A stretch of 64,000 bases of DNA from Dehalobacter restrictus DSM 9455 (GTDB lineage Bacteria; Bacillota; Desulfitobacteriia; Desulfitobacteriales; Syntrophobotulaceae). The notes beneath the pieces were generated by a model. It was not told the DNA's origin, made no database searches, and saw only the letters and a list, made by a program, of their open reading frames with translations. Shown piece by piece: positions 57,641-64,000 of the stretch. A program made the position numbers and the translations under genes. Each line of letters starts with the position of its first letter. Within the stretch, counting starts at the first letter, position 1. The stretch spans positions 2,343,001 to 2,407,000 of the forward strand of contig NZ_CP007033.1 of assembly GCF_000512895.1 (NCBI RefSeq), given 5' to 3'.

Positions 57641-57867
57641 GATATGATCCCTTTCTTTCTTTGCTGATTTCAGATACCTAGTACCATGTCAATCAATCCG
57701 TATCTTCTCATGCACGTATCAAATTTTTGCCTTTTACGTAATTCTACCCTAGGGAGTTGGGGAAGACAATCTTTTCTATAAAAAAAGACCATTTCCAGGC
57801 AATATTGGAGCAGCGCCATACCCTCAAATCTTTTCATTATTTGACGTGATCGGACATTTTAACCCTC

Positions 57868-57897
57868 TTGACTCCCGACAACTTACAATGCTATGAT
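57868..57897 (+). promoter_or_regulatory. Promoter of the glutamate 2,3-aminomutase gene
   Basis: TTGACT (57868-57873) and TATGAT (57892-57897), 18-bp spacer, in the 342-bp divergent gap (57641-57982) between the BusR-like gene and this gene. The gap holds no open frame; no clear repressor palindrome was found. Confidence 0.55.
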
Positions 57898-57982
57898 TGG
57901 TTGGCAGTATAATTTTTAGCGTTGCTATTTTGTATGATATGGAGGTTTTTTCTGTAATTAGCATTTGAAAGGGGGGCTAAAT

Positions 57983-59245
57983 ATGGCAATCGAGCTATAT
58001 AGACCGCATCGTGATTATCACTATTTTTCTATTAAACGTGCCGAAGAATTAAAGCAGCGGATCGAACCCTATCTGCAAAAAGCTAATCAGATACCTGCCG
58101 GACTGAATCTGACAGATTTATATTCTGCCCAGAAGGAAAGGATCCTCCAATACTTCGGGGCAACCCAGGAAATTTGGGATGACTGGCGTTGGCAAATGAG
58201 CCACAGGATCACGGATGTCAACACGCTGGATTCTCTTTTTCCGTTAACTGATGCTCAAAAAAATGAGATCTCAACAGTCGGCCGGATATACCGCTGGGCT
58301 GTATCACCGTATTACCTCAGTTTAATGGATTTTAGCAACCCTGAAGACCCCATCCTTCTGCAGGGAATACCCAAAATAGAAGAGCTGTTTGATAAAAGCG
58401 GAGAAGAAGATCCAATGGGAGAAGCCTTAACCTCTCCCGCTCCTTGTATCACCAGACGCTATCCGGACCGCTTGATCATTAATGTTACCAACATGTGCGG
58501 CATGTACTGCCGTCACTGCCAACGCCGGCGCAATATCGGCGAAACAGACGGACACAAGGAAAAAGAAGACCTGAAAGTCGCGCTGGATTATATCCGTGAG
58601 AACCCAGAAATCCGGGATGTGCTGATCACAGGCGGGGATGCGTTTCTTTTAAGTGACCAGACCATCGAATGGCTGCTTGCTGAACTTCATAGTATTCCGC
58701 ATGTTGAAATCAAACGCCTTGGAACCAGGGTCCCTGTAACCCTGCCAATGCGGATTACCGATGAACTTCTAGCCATACTTGCCAAATATCCGCCAATCTA
58801 TATCAATACTCAATTTAATCATCCGAAAGAAGTAACCCTGGAAGCCAAAAAGGCTGCAGATAGGCTTGTTTCAGCCGGTGTTGTGCTTGGGAATCAGGCC
58901 GTACTGCTCAAAGGCATCAATACAGACCCCGATGTCATGAAGAAAATGAATCAGGAATTACTGAAAATCCGTGTCCGTCCCTACTATATCTTTCACGCCA
59001 AAAACGTCAAAGGCACCCGGCATTTTATTCCGTCCATTCAGGAAGGTCTAGCCGTGATGGAAGCGCTCAGAGGCTTCACCTCCGGTCTGGCCGTTCCAAC
59101 CTATATTATCAATGCACCAAAAGGAGGCGGCAAAACCCCGCTTCTCCCCCAATATCTTCTTTCCCTCGATGAACACCGGGCTGTTTTGAAGACGTGGGAA
59201 GGGAAAATTGTTTATTATGAGAATCATTACGCTGATGAAGGCTAA
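57983..59245 (+). CDS. eam: KamA-family radical SAM aminomutase, probable glutamate 2,3-aminomutase
   Basis: 420 residues from the ATG at 57983 (AAAGGGGGG upstream). Radical SAM cluster C172-x3-C176-x2-C179 (CGMYCRHC); GGD motif LITGGDAFLL; PLP lysine in INAPKGGGKTPLLPQY. In lysine 2,3-aminomutase the substrate amine is bound by Asp293 and Asp330; in glutamate 2,3-aminomutase these are Lys332 and Asn369. Here the matching positions are Lys340 (FHAKNVKGTRHF) and Asn377 (IINAPKGGG), both offset by +8, so the glutamate enzyme is favoured. It would make beta-glutamate, a compatible solute. Not tested. Confidence 0.85.
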   Translation: MAIELYRPHRDYHYFSIKRAEELKQRIEPYLQKANQIPAGLNLTDLYSAQKERILQYFGATQEIWDDWRWQMSHRITDVNTLDSLFPLTDAQKNEISTVGRIYRWAVSPYYLSLMDFSNPEDPILLQGIPKIEELFDKSGEEDPMGEALTSPAPCITRRYPDRLIINVTNMCGMYCRHCQRRRNIGETDGHKEKEDLKVALDYIRENPEIRDVLITGGDAFLLSDQTIEWLLAELHSIPHVEIKRLGTRVPVTLPMRITDELLAILAKYPPIYINTQFNHPKEVTLEAKKAADRLVSAGVVLGNQAVLLKGINTDPDVMKKMNQELLKIRVRPYYIFHAKNVKGTRHFIPSIQEGLAVMEALRGFTSGLAVPTYIINAPKGGGKTPLLPQYLLSLDEHRAVLKTWEGKIVYYENHYADEG

Positions 59246-59298
59246 GTTTGATTGCATGCCTTAGTCATATAGAAGTCAGTAAAATCACTCTCTCAAGT

Positions 59299-59338
59299 AA
59301 AATCCCGTTAACCGCATTTACCAGGTTAACGGGATTTT
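59299..59338. terminator. Bidirectional terminator of convergent eam and the YhcC-like gene
   Basis: AAAATCCCGTTAACC (59299-59313) pairs perfectly with GGTTAACGGGATTTT (59324-59338). The right arm and stop codon belong to the coding region of the minus-strand radical SAM gene (its last codons are inside the hairpin), so the terminator is built into a gene end. Confidence 0.92.
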
Positions 59339-60250
59339 GGCGTTATAATGAATTCCTTGAAAGCTTCCTCTTCGTTCCATCTCTTGGTCGATGCCGTTTA
59401 AGACCTCCCATTTACGTCGGGTCCACATTGGGGCAATGACATCATTGAGAGGTCCGTCGCCCATAAGTCTGTGGATGATCATATTGGGAGGAAGAATCTC
59501 CAGGATATTGGCTACGAGATCTATATATTGTTCCATTGAAAGCAGTTGAAGACTCCCCTGGCTGTAGAGATCCGCAAGCGGAGTCCCTCTTAAAATATGA
59601 AGCGAATGAATCTTTATACCCTGTATCGGGATTTGACTGATCACCTGTGCTGTCCTGAACATTTCCTCCCGGGTTTCACAGGGAAGCCCCATGATGATAT
59701 GGGTACAGACCTGGATATTCCTTTGTCTGAGCTTATTCACACCCTCCAGGAAACAGTCAAAATCATGTCCCCTGTTCAGCCAGTCCAGTGTTTTGTTATG
59801 AACAGACTGCACACCCAGTTCTACCCATAGATAGGTCTGTTTATTCAGGTCTTCCAGAACATCAAGGATCGCTTCGTTCAGACAGTCCGGTCTGGTCGAA
59901 ACGGATATGCCGACGACATCTTCCAGCGCTAACGCTTCCTGGTACAAATTTTCCAGATAATCTTCAGGACCATACGTCGCAGAAAACGATTGAAAATAAG
60001 CAATATATTTCGCTTTTGGCCATTTTTTCAAAGTCCTCTCCCGAACCTGGTTAAACTGTTCGCGAATGGACAGCCCTCTTTGCCCTGCAAAATCTCCGGA
60101 ACCTTTTTCACTGCAAAATATACAGCCTCCATCACTTATCGTCCCATCCCGGTTCGGGCAGCTGAGACCTGCATCCAAAGATACTTTGATGACTTTTTCA
60201 CCAAAAAATCCGCGGAAATGTTCATTTAATGTATAATAGCGTTTGTTCAT
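59318..60250 (-). CDS. YhcC-like radical SAM protein (TIGR01212 family)
   Basis: 310 residues from the ATG at 60250, matching family length; an in-frame extension to 60433 overlaps the likely amtB terminator hairpin. The cluster-binding cysteines are in VSLDAGLSCPNRDGTISDGGCIFC, followed by SFSATYGPEDYLENLYQEAL and HIIMGLPCETREEM. The function of this family is not known; tRNA or other modification has been suggested for relatives. Confidence 0.88.
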   Translation of the reverse strand: MNKRYYTLNEHFRGFFGEKVIKVSLDAGLSCPNRDGTISDGGCIFCSEKGSGDFAGQRGLSIREQFNQVRERTLKKWPKAKYIAYFQSFSATYGPEDYLENLYQEALALEDVVGISVSTRPDCLNEAILDVLEDLNKQTYLWVELGVQSVHNKTLDWLNRGHDFDCFLEGVNKLRQRNIQVCTHIIMGLPCETREEMFRTAQVISQIPIQGIKIHSLHILRGTPLADLYSQGSLQLLSMEQYIDLVANILEILPPNMIIHRLMGDGPLNDVIAPMWTRRKWEVLNGIDQEMERRGSFQGIHYNAKIPLTW

Positions 60251-60445
60251 GTTCAACCCCGGTTTCAACGTGCAATATCGTATCTCTTTTGCTAGGTCAT
60301 GTGTTAAATAAGTCTCTGCATCATAGACTTGTCTTGTGTCATAGATACTTCTTTGTCTTTTCCTGTATCCTATTATAGCTTTAGTTGGTCTGAAACAAAA
60401 CAACAATGGCGAAGAAACCTGTAATTTCTCCATATAAAGCCAGAA

Positions 60446-60498
60446 ACCGGAATCAAATGTATTTCCAGCCTAGCGGTGGCATACATCTGGATTCCGGT
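60446..60498 (-). terminator. Hairpin, probable amtB terminator
   Basis: On the minus strand ACCGGAATCCAGATGTAT (60498-60481) pairs with ATACATTTGATTCCGGT (60462-60446) with one bulge. T run is weak (TTCT). It lies 73 bp beyond the amtB stop. Confidence 0.55.
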
Positions 60499-60570
60499 CT
60501 CATTATCTTCATAAGATTACATCTGCATATCATACTTTAGGTCTGCACTTATACCGCAATCTTGTTGCTT

Positions 60571-61833
60571 CTATAAATTATAGATCGAATTTGCTGTTAA
60601 TCCTTCAAAATCGGGATAAGCACTTTCTCCGTGTTGGGTTGTATCAAGACCGCTGACCTGTTCAGCGTCTGTAGCTGTGAGCGGAGTGATTGCTCCGATG
60701 ACTTTCAGTAGGATAAACGTTACCAGACCTGCGTATATATACGTTGCCAGTACTGCGATGAGCTGTATGCCGACTTGATGGAACTCACCAGAGTAGAACA
60801 GGCCGTCTTTACCGAGAGGGTTAACTGCGGTTGTGCAGAAGATGCCTGTCGCCAGAGCTCCCCAGGTTCCGCCGATTCCGTGGATGCCAAAGGCATCCAG
60901 CGCGTCGTCATAACCAAGCTTATCTTTAAGGATTGCAACTGCAAAGTAGCATAATCCGCCGGCTACAAGGCCAATTACCATTGCGGAGGCATTTGTTACA
61001 TAGGCACAAGCAGGTGTTATGGCTACCAGTCCGGCAACAGCTCCGGAAATTGCACCCAGGACAGTGGGCTTTCCACGGTGCAGTTTTTCTGCAACGACCC
61101 AGCCCAAAAGCCCTAAGGCAGCTGCAATAAATGTGGTCACAAAAGCGATTACTGCAATTCCGTCAGCCGCCAGTTCACTGCCTGCATTAAAGCCAAACCA
61201 GCCAAACCATAGCAGGGTTCCGCCCAGAATCACGTAAGGAATATTATGCGGAATAGTCGGATCTGTAGACTTATTGATGCGTTTTCCGATCACAAGTGCT
61301 GCGATCAGACCGGAGAAACCTGAACTGATATGAACGACAGTACCGCCGGCAAAATCAAGTGCACCTAAATTTCCAAGCCAGCCGCCCCCCCATACCCAGT
61401 GCGCGATCGGAACGTACACCAGTAAACTCCAGAAACTCATCAACAAAACAAATGCGGGAAAACGCAAGCGTTCGGCTGTTGCCCCAGTCATCAAGGCCGG
61501 TGTCAGGATCGCGAACATCATCTGAAAAACCATAAAAAGCAGATGCGGAATCGTAGCGCCTTCAGTTCGCGGCTCCAGCCCTACGCCATTCAACATCAGA
61601 TGGTCGAGCCCGCCAATGACTGAACCGATATCCGGTCCAAAAGCAAGCGAATAACCTAAAACTACCCAGATAAGTGTTACAACACCCATTGCTATAATAC
61701 TTTGCATCATCATGGATAAAACATGACGTTTTTTAACCAGTCCTCCGTAAAAAAAGGCCAGACCGGGTGTCATTAACATAACAAGTGCGGTGGAAATAAT
61801 CATAAACCCAATATCCCCAGTTGTGTAATTCAT
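60571..61833 (-). CDS. amtB: Ammonium transporter AmtB
   Basis: 420 residues, integral membrane, about eleven helices. Family motifs: LMTPGLAFFYGGLVKKRHVLSMMMQS, DFAGGTVVHISSGFSGLIAAL (pore His/Phe region) and ALDAFGIHGIGGTWGALATGIF with the second pore His. It conducts NH3/NH4+ into the cell. No glnK follows it, which is uncommon; the only P-II gene here is 60 kb away. The leader contains an attenuator-like terminator. Confidence 0.96.
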   Translation of the reverse strand: MNYTTGDIGFMIISTALVMLMTPGLAFFYGGLVKKRHVLSMMMQSIIAMGVVTLIWVVLGYSLAFGPDIGSVIGGLDHLMLNGVGLEPRTEGATIPHLLFMVFQMMFAILTPALMTGATAERLRFPAFVLLMSFWSLLVYVPIAHWVWGGGWLGNLGALDFAGGTVVHISSGFSGLIAALVIGKRINKSTDPTIPHNIPYVILGGTLLWFGWFGFNAGSELAADGIAVIAFVTTFIAAALGLLGWVVAEKLHRGKPTVLGAISGAVAGLVAITPACAYVTNASAMVIGLVAGGLCYFAVAILKDKLGYDDALDAFGIHGIGGTWGALATGIFCTTAVNPLGKDGLFYSGEFHQVGIQLIAVLATYIYAGLVTFILLKVIGAITPLTATDAEQVSGLDTTQHGESAYPDFEGLTANSIYNL

Positions 61834-61919
61834 TTTCTTCTCCTCCTTAGTTTCTTGATGTTTCTTAGGTTTTATAGATAGTCTGATACAAGTCTTTAGC
61901 CACGCGCCGATTGACTAAT

Positions 61920-61957
61920 AAAAAAAGCCTCAAAAAAGTATTGCACTTTTTTGAGGC
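61920..61957 (-). terminator. Terminator in the amtB leader (attenuator candidate)
   Basis: On the minus strand GCCTCAAAAAAGT pairs perfectly with ACTTTTTTGAGGC (61957-61945 with 61939-61927, loop GCAAT) and is followed by TTTTTTTATTAG. It lies between the amtB promoter and start codon, about 90 nt before the ATG. Confidence 0.9.
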
Positions 61958-61967
61958 CCCGTTGCCT
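61954..61967 (-). promoter_or_regulatory. ANTAR-type hexaloop hairpin overlapping the amtB attenuator
   Basis: On the minus strand AGGC-AACGGG-GCCT forms a small hairpin. Its hexaloop has A at position 1 and G at position 4, the rule for ANTAR-protein targets, and its 3' arm GCCT is the same sequence as the 5' arm of the terminator, so the two structures exclude each other. The usual second, upstream ANTAR hairpin was not clearly found. Confidence 0.5.
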
Positions 61968-62000
61968 GATTGACTTGCGTATAACAAACGATCTATCTGT

Positions 62001-62029
62001 ACTATATTACCCGGTAAACAATCTGTAAA
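62001..62029 (-). promoter_or_regulatory. Promoter of amtB
   Basis: On the minus strand TTTACA (62029-62024) and TATAGT (62006-62001) with a 17-bp spacer. It lies downstream of the AmrS gene and upstream of the attenuator. Confidence 0.75.
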
Positions 62030-62041
62030 GAGGTTTTTCGT

Positions 62042-62077
62042 TTAAATAATGTATACATTCCTGTATACATTATTTAA
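62042..62077. promoter_or_regulatory. 15-bp-arm inverted repeat upstream of the amtB promoter
   Basis: TTAAATAATGTATAC (62042-62056) and its perfect complement GTATACATTATTTAA (62063-62077), 6-bp spacer, ending 13 bp from the amtB -35 box. Position suggests an activator or repressor site. It does not fit the GlnR/TnrA consensus. No T run, so not a typical terminator of the AmrS gene. Confidence 0.75.
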
Positions 62078-62115
62078 TATTACGCATATCCGGTTAATCC
62101 TAAACCTGTCATTGG

Positions 62116-63060
62116 TCATAAGAGTCCAACTCCCCAAATTTCTTGACCGCATCGGCATTTCCCTTCTGTGGTTTTAACGGTGACCTGCATGTCTCTGGTA
62201 ATAACCTCCTGACCGCATTGCGGACAATAGGTTGTGTTGCCTCCTGCCATATTTCCAAGGTACACATACGGTAGGCAATCTTTGGCCAACCCCCATAGTT
62301 TCTTCAGCTTCTTTTCATCTGTTGCCGGTATTTTGCTTTTATGCATTGGATGATATTTGCTCAAATGCCACGCCAGCGGAACATTTAAGCCGGACAGCCA
62401 TTTGGCCAGCGCCTTAATTTCCTGCGGATTGTCATTCAAGCTGGGGATAATAAGCGTTGTGATCTCGGTATGAACATTTGATACCAGCGTTTCAACTGTT
62501 TTTAGCACCCACTCCAGTTTCCCACCGGTGTATTTCTCGTAGAATTCAGGGGTAAACCCTTTGATATCAATATTGACCGCATCGATGTAAGGGATTAGAT
62601 ATTCGAGGTATTTCTGTTCGATAATCCCATTGGATACCAGAACGACCTTTCCTCCCCGTTCTTTGACCAGCGGAGCTGTCTCCATGATCATTTCGTACCA
62701 GACCAGAGGCTCCGTATACGTAAAGCAAATTCCGACGGACTGGTCTTCCCCGGCCATTTCTGTCAGCCGCTTCGGGGAAATCCGGCGTCCCTGCTCATAT
62801 TTCTGAGAGATCTCATGGTTCTGGCAGAAGAAGCAGTGCAGGTTGCAGCCATAGCTGCCGACTGAGAATATCCAGCTTCCCGGATAGAAATGATAAAGCG
62901 GTTTCTTCTCCACAGGATCAAGATGGAACGCAGCGACTTCAGCGAAAGTCAGCGGTATGATTTCACCGTTCCGACACCCTCTGACCTTACAGAATCCTGA
63001 CTGGCCTTCTTTGAGTTTGCAGTGATGCGGACATAGGGGACATTCAGAAAATCCTGCCAT
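62116..63060 (-). CDS. amrS: AmmeMemoRadiSam system radical SAM enzyme
   Basis: About 314 residues (ATG at 63060 with GAGGG upstream; an ATG at 63069 is an alternative). N-terminal Cys-rich region CPLCPHHCKLKEGQSGFCKVRG, radical SAM cluster CNLHCFFCQNHEIS, YTEPLVWYE, and a C-terminal Cys motif (TTYCPQCGQEVITRD, GKCRCGQEIWGV). It is the PflA-like member of the AMMECR1-Memo-radical SAM system, whose reaction is unknown. It follows the Memo/AMMECR1 gene by 21 bp. Confidence 0.93.
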   Translation of the reverse strand: MAGFSECPLCPHHCKLKEGQSGFCKVRGCRNGEIIPLTFAEVAAFHLDPVEKKPLYHFYPGSWIFSVGSYGCNLHCFFCQNHEISQKYEQGRRISPKRLTEMAGEDQSVGICFTYTEPLVWYEMIMETAPLVKERGGKVVLVSNGIIEQKYLEYLIPYIDAVNIDIKGFTPEFYEKYTGGKLEWVLKTVETLVSNVHTEITTLIIPSLNDNPQEIKALAKWLSGLNVPLAWHLSKYHPMHKSKIPATDEKKLKKLWGLAKDCLPYVYLGNMAGGNTTYCPQCGQEVITRDMQVTVKTTEGKCRCGQEIWGVGLL

Positions 63061-63081
63061 ATGCTTCATCCCTCTTTCCTG

Positions 63082-64000
63082 TTATTCAAAAAAACGTTCG
63101 ACTTCAAAACGCCAGAGCTCGACTTCCTCCCCCGGATCAATACCAGCTTTCTGTTTGGCTATTCCGACCTGTTCTTCAACCGTATCAATCCCTTCGAGAT
63201 GCGGCAGCAACAGCCCGACCTTTCCACCCCGGCGTACGACTACCCCGTAACGCTGAGGATCCAGTTCTTCAGGCCCAGTAATCTTCTCCGTGTCTCCAAG
63301 AACATCGACAGATACAGATATTAAGGGCAGTTCTTCCGGTTGGACCGGCCAAAAGCGCGGATCCTGGGTACCTGCTGCTATGGCGTTATGTCTAATCTCT
63401 GAAGCTAGGTCTTCTCTTACCGGTTGGATCGTGCCAATGCAACCCCGCAAAGTCCCATCCTTTTTAAGGGAAACAAAGCAGCCTTTCTTTTCTTTCAGTA
63501 GAGTGTCTCCAGGAATATTTAACCTGTCAAAAGGCTGGGATGTAAGATAGTAAGTCAGGCATTCCCTGGCATAACCCGCAATCGGTGAAGAACGAAATAT
63601 CTCAGCAATGAGATAACCTACACCAAACGGTCCTTCATAGGAGAGAACCTTAATCGCGCCTTCTCTCGCCCCGAGTGCAAACAGCAGGGAATGATAGCCG
63701 CACTGACCTGCTTCATCCAAAAGACTAGCGGGAATCCCCCTGAGCAGTGTTGTATCTCTTTTCAATCCTTTGACTATAAGCTGGTCCAGTTTGGGGCCTG
63801 AAGGGTGGAATCCATAAGGTCCGTCTTCTTTGAGCCGGTGGGAAAGGTCACCGCTTGCAATCAAGGCGCAGCGTTCAGCTGCATCATTTAAAATTTGGCC
63901 AACTTTTTTTCCGTAATGTTCCGGACGGCTCATCGGCATGCTTAAGATAACAATCTTCCCGGACCATCCGGCTTGATGGAGGAAGTAAAGCGGAATGAGT
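63082..64000 (-). CDS. Memo-AMMECR1 fusion of the AmmeMemoRadiSam system, 5' end off window
   Basis: The frame is open from 63082 to the window end, so at least 305 residues are present. Upstream residues LIPLYFLHQAGWSGKIVILSM and LIASGDLSHRLKEDGPYGFH belong to a Memo-like (class III extradiol dioxygenase fold) domain; residues after about LTYYLTSQPF are an AMMECR1 domain (GCFVSLKKDGTLRGCIGTIQP, QDPRFWPVQPEELPLISVSVDVLG). One protein thus carries both Memo and AMMECR1 parts, paired with the radical SAM enzyme just downstream. Confidence 0.92.
   Translation of the reverse strand, partial: LIPLYFLHQAGWSGKIVILSMPMSRPEHYGKKVGQILNDAAERCALIASGDLSHRLKEDGPYGFHPSGPKLDQLIVKGLKRDTTLLRGIPASLLDEAGQCGYHSLLFALGAREGAIKVLSYEGPFGVGYLIAEIFRSSPIAGYARECLTYYLTSQPFDRLNIPGDTLLKEKKGCFVSLKKDGTLRGCIGTIQPVREDLASEIRHNAIAAGTQDPRFWPVQPEELPLISVSVDVLGDTEKITGPEELDPQRYGVVVRRGGKVGLLLPHLEGIDTVEEQVGIAKQKAGIDPGEEVELWRFEVERFFE

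Noticed and set aside
57983..59245. Lysine 2,3-aminomutase
   Set aside because: The two aspartates that bind the lysine side-chain amine are replaced by Lys340 and Asn377, as in glutamate 2,3-aminomutase.

Overview
The window looks like the chromosome of an anaerobic, low-to-mid GC Firmicute of the Clostridia, most like the Peptococcaceae (Desulfitobacterium/Dehalobacter/Desulfosporosinus type). This rests on gene content, not on a search. Pointers are a CIRCE-controlled groES-groEL, the Gram-positive MurT/GatD cell-wall pair, Rex, sigma-54, a selenocysteine formate dehydrogenase, a soluble trimeric [FeFe] hydrogenase, a full molybdenum-cofactor set and many radical SAM enzymes. No rRNA, tRNA, CRISPR array, prophage or intact transposon was seen. 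Coding is dense and mostly on the minus strand.

Layout: 1-6.3 kb holds groEL (partial)/groES, mobA with a P-II protein, a four-domain sulfur-transfer flavoprotein with an ArsR regulator, DegV and a MarR regulator. 6.5-9.3 kb has two tiny membrane proteins (one with a polyproline head), a trypsin-like protease and a NYN nuclease-like protein. 9.5-15.4 kb is a formate operon: a 5-formyl-THF cyclo-ligase followed by NuoE-, NuoF- and FdhA-like subunits, the last read through an in-frame UGA with a convincing SECIS hairpin. 15.4-15.76 kb is a gene-free DnaA-box cluster beside an AT-rich tract. 15.8-25.5 kb is a housekeeping run (tsaD, rimI, tsaB, tsaE, an amidohydrolase, tex, mazF/antitoxin, gatD/murT).

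25.8-26.3 kb is a gamma carbonic anhydrase gene broken by a single-base frameshift. 26.4-32.3 kb is the molybdenum-cofactor operon (moeA, a molybdopterin-binding protein, moaA, moaC, mogA, MOSC, mobB, MOSC), headed by a structured leader ending in a terminator. 33-37.4 kb is rex followed by hydC-hydB-hydA, with a Rex-type operator on the hydrogenase promoter. 37.7-44.3 kb has rpoN, an HD protein, a PCC-domain protein, an ArsR/NifX-like pair and a large KaiC-like/PEP-synthase-like fusion. 44.5-52.2 kb is nitrogen assimilation: gltD-gltB divergent from gdhA. 52.4-57.6 kb has alr, nnrD/E, acpS, an orphan LytS-type kinase and a BusR-like GntR/RCK_C regulator. 58-59.2 kb is a KamA-family gene whose substrate residues match glutamate 2,3-aminomutase. 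59.3-64 kb has a YhcC-like radical SAM protein, amtB with an attenuator-like leader, and the AmmeMemoRadiSam pair (the last gene runs off the window).

Themes: (1) redox balance through formate and H2, both using NuoEF-type NADH modules and tied to NADH by Rex; (2) supply of the pterin cofactor that the formate dehydrogenase needs; (3) ammonium and glutamate metabolism, with probable diversion of glutamate to beta-glutamate for osmotic protection; (4) several candidate cis-regulatory RNAs (SECIS, moeA leader, amtB leader). Start codons were moved inward from the longest open frame where a Shine-Dalgarno sequence clearly pointed to an internal ATG, GTG or TTG.
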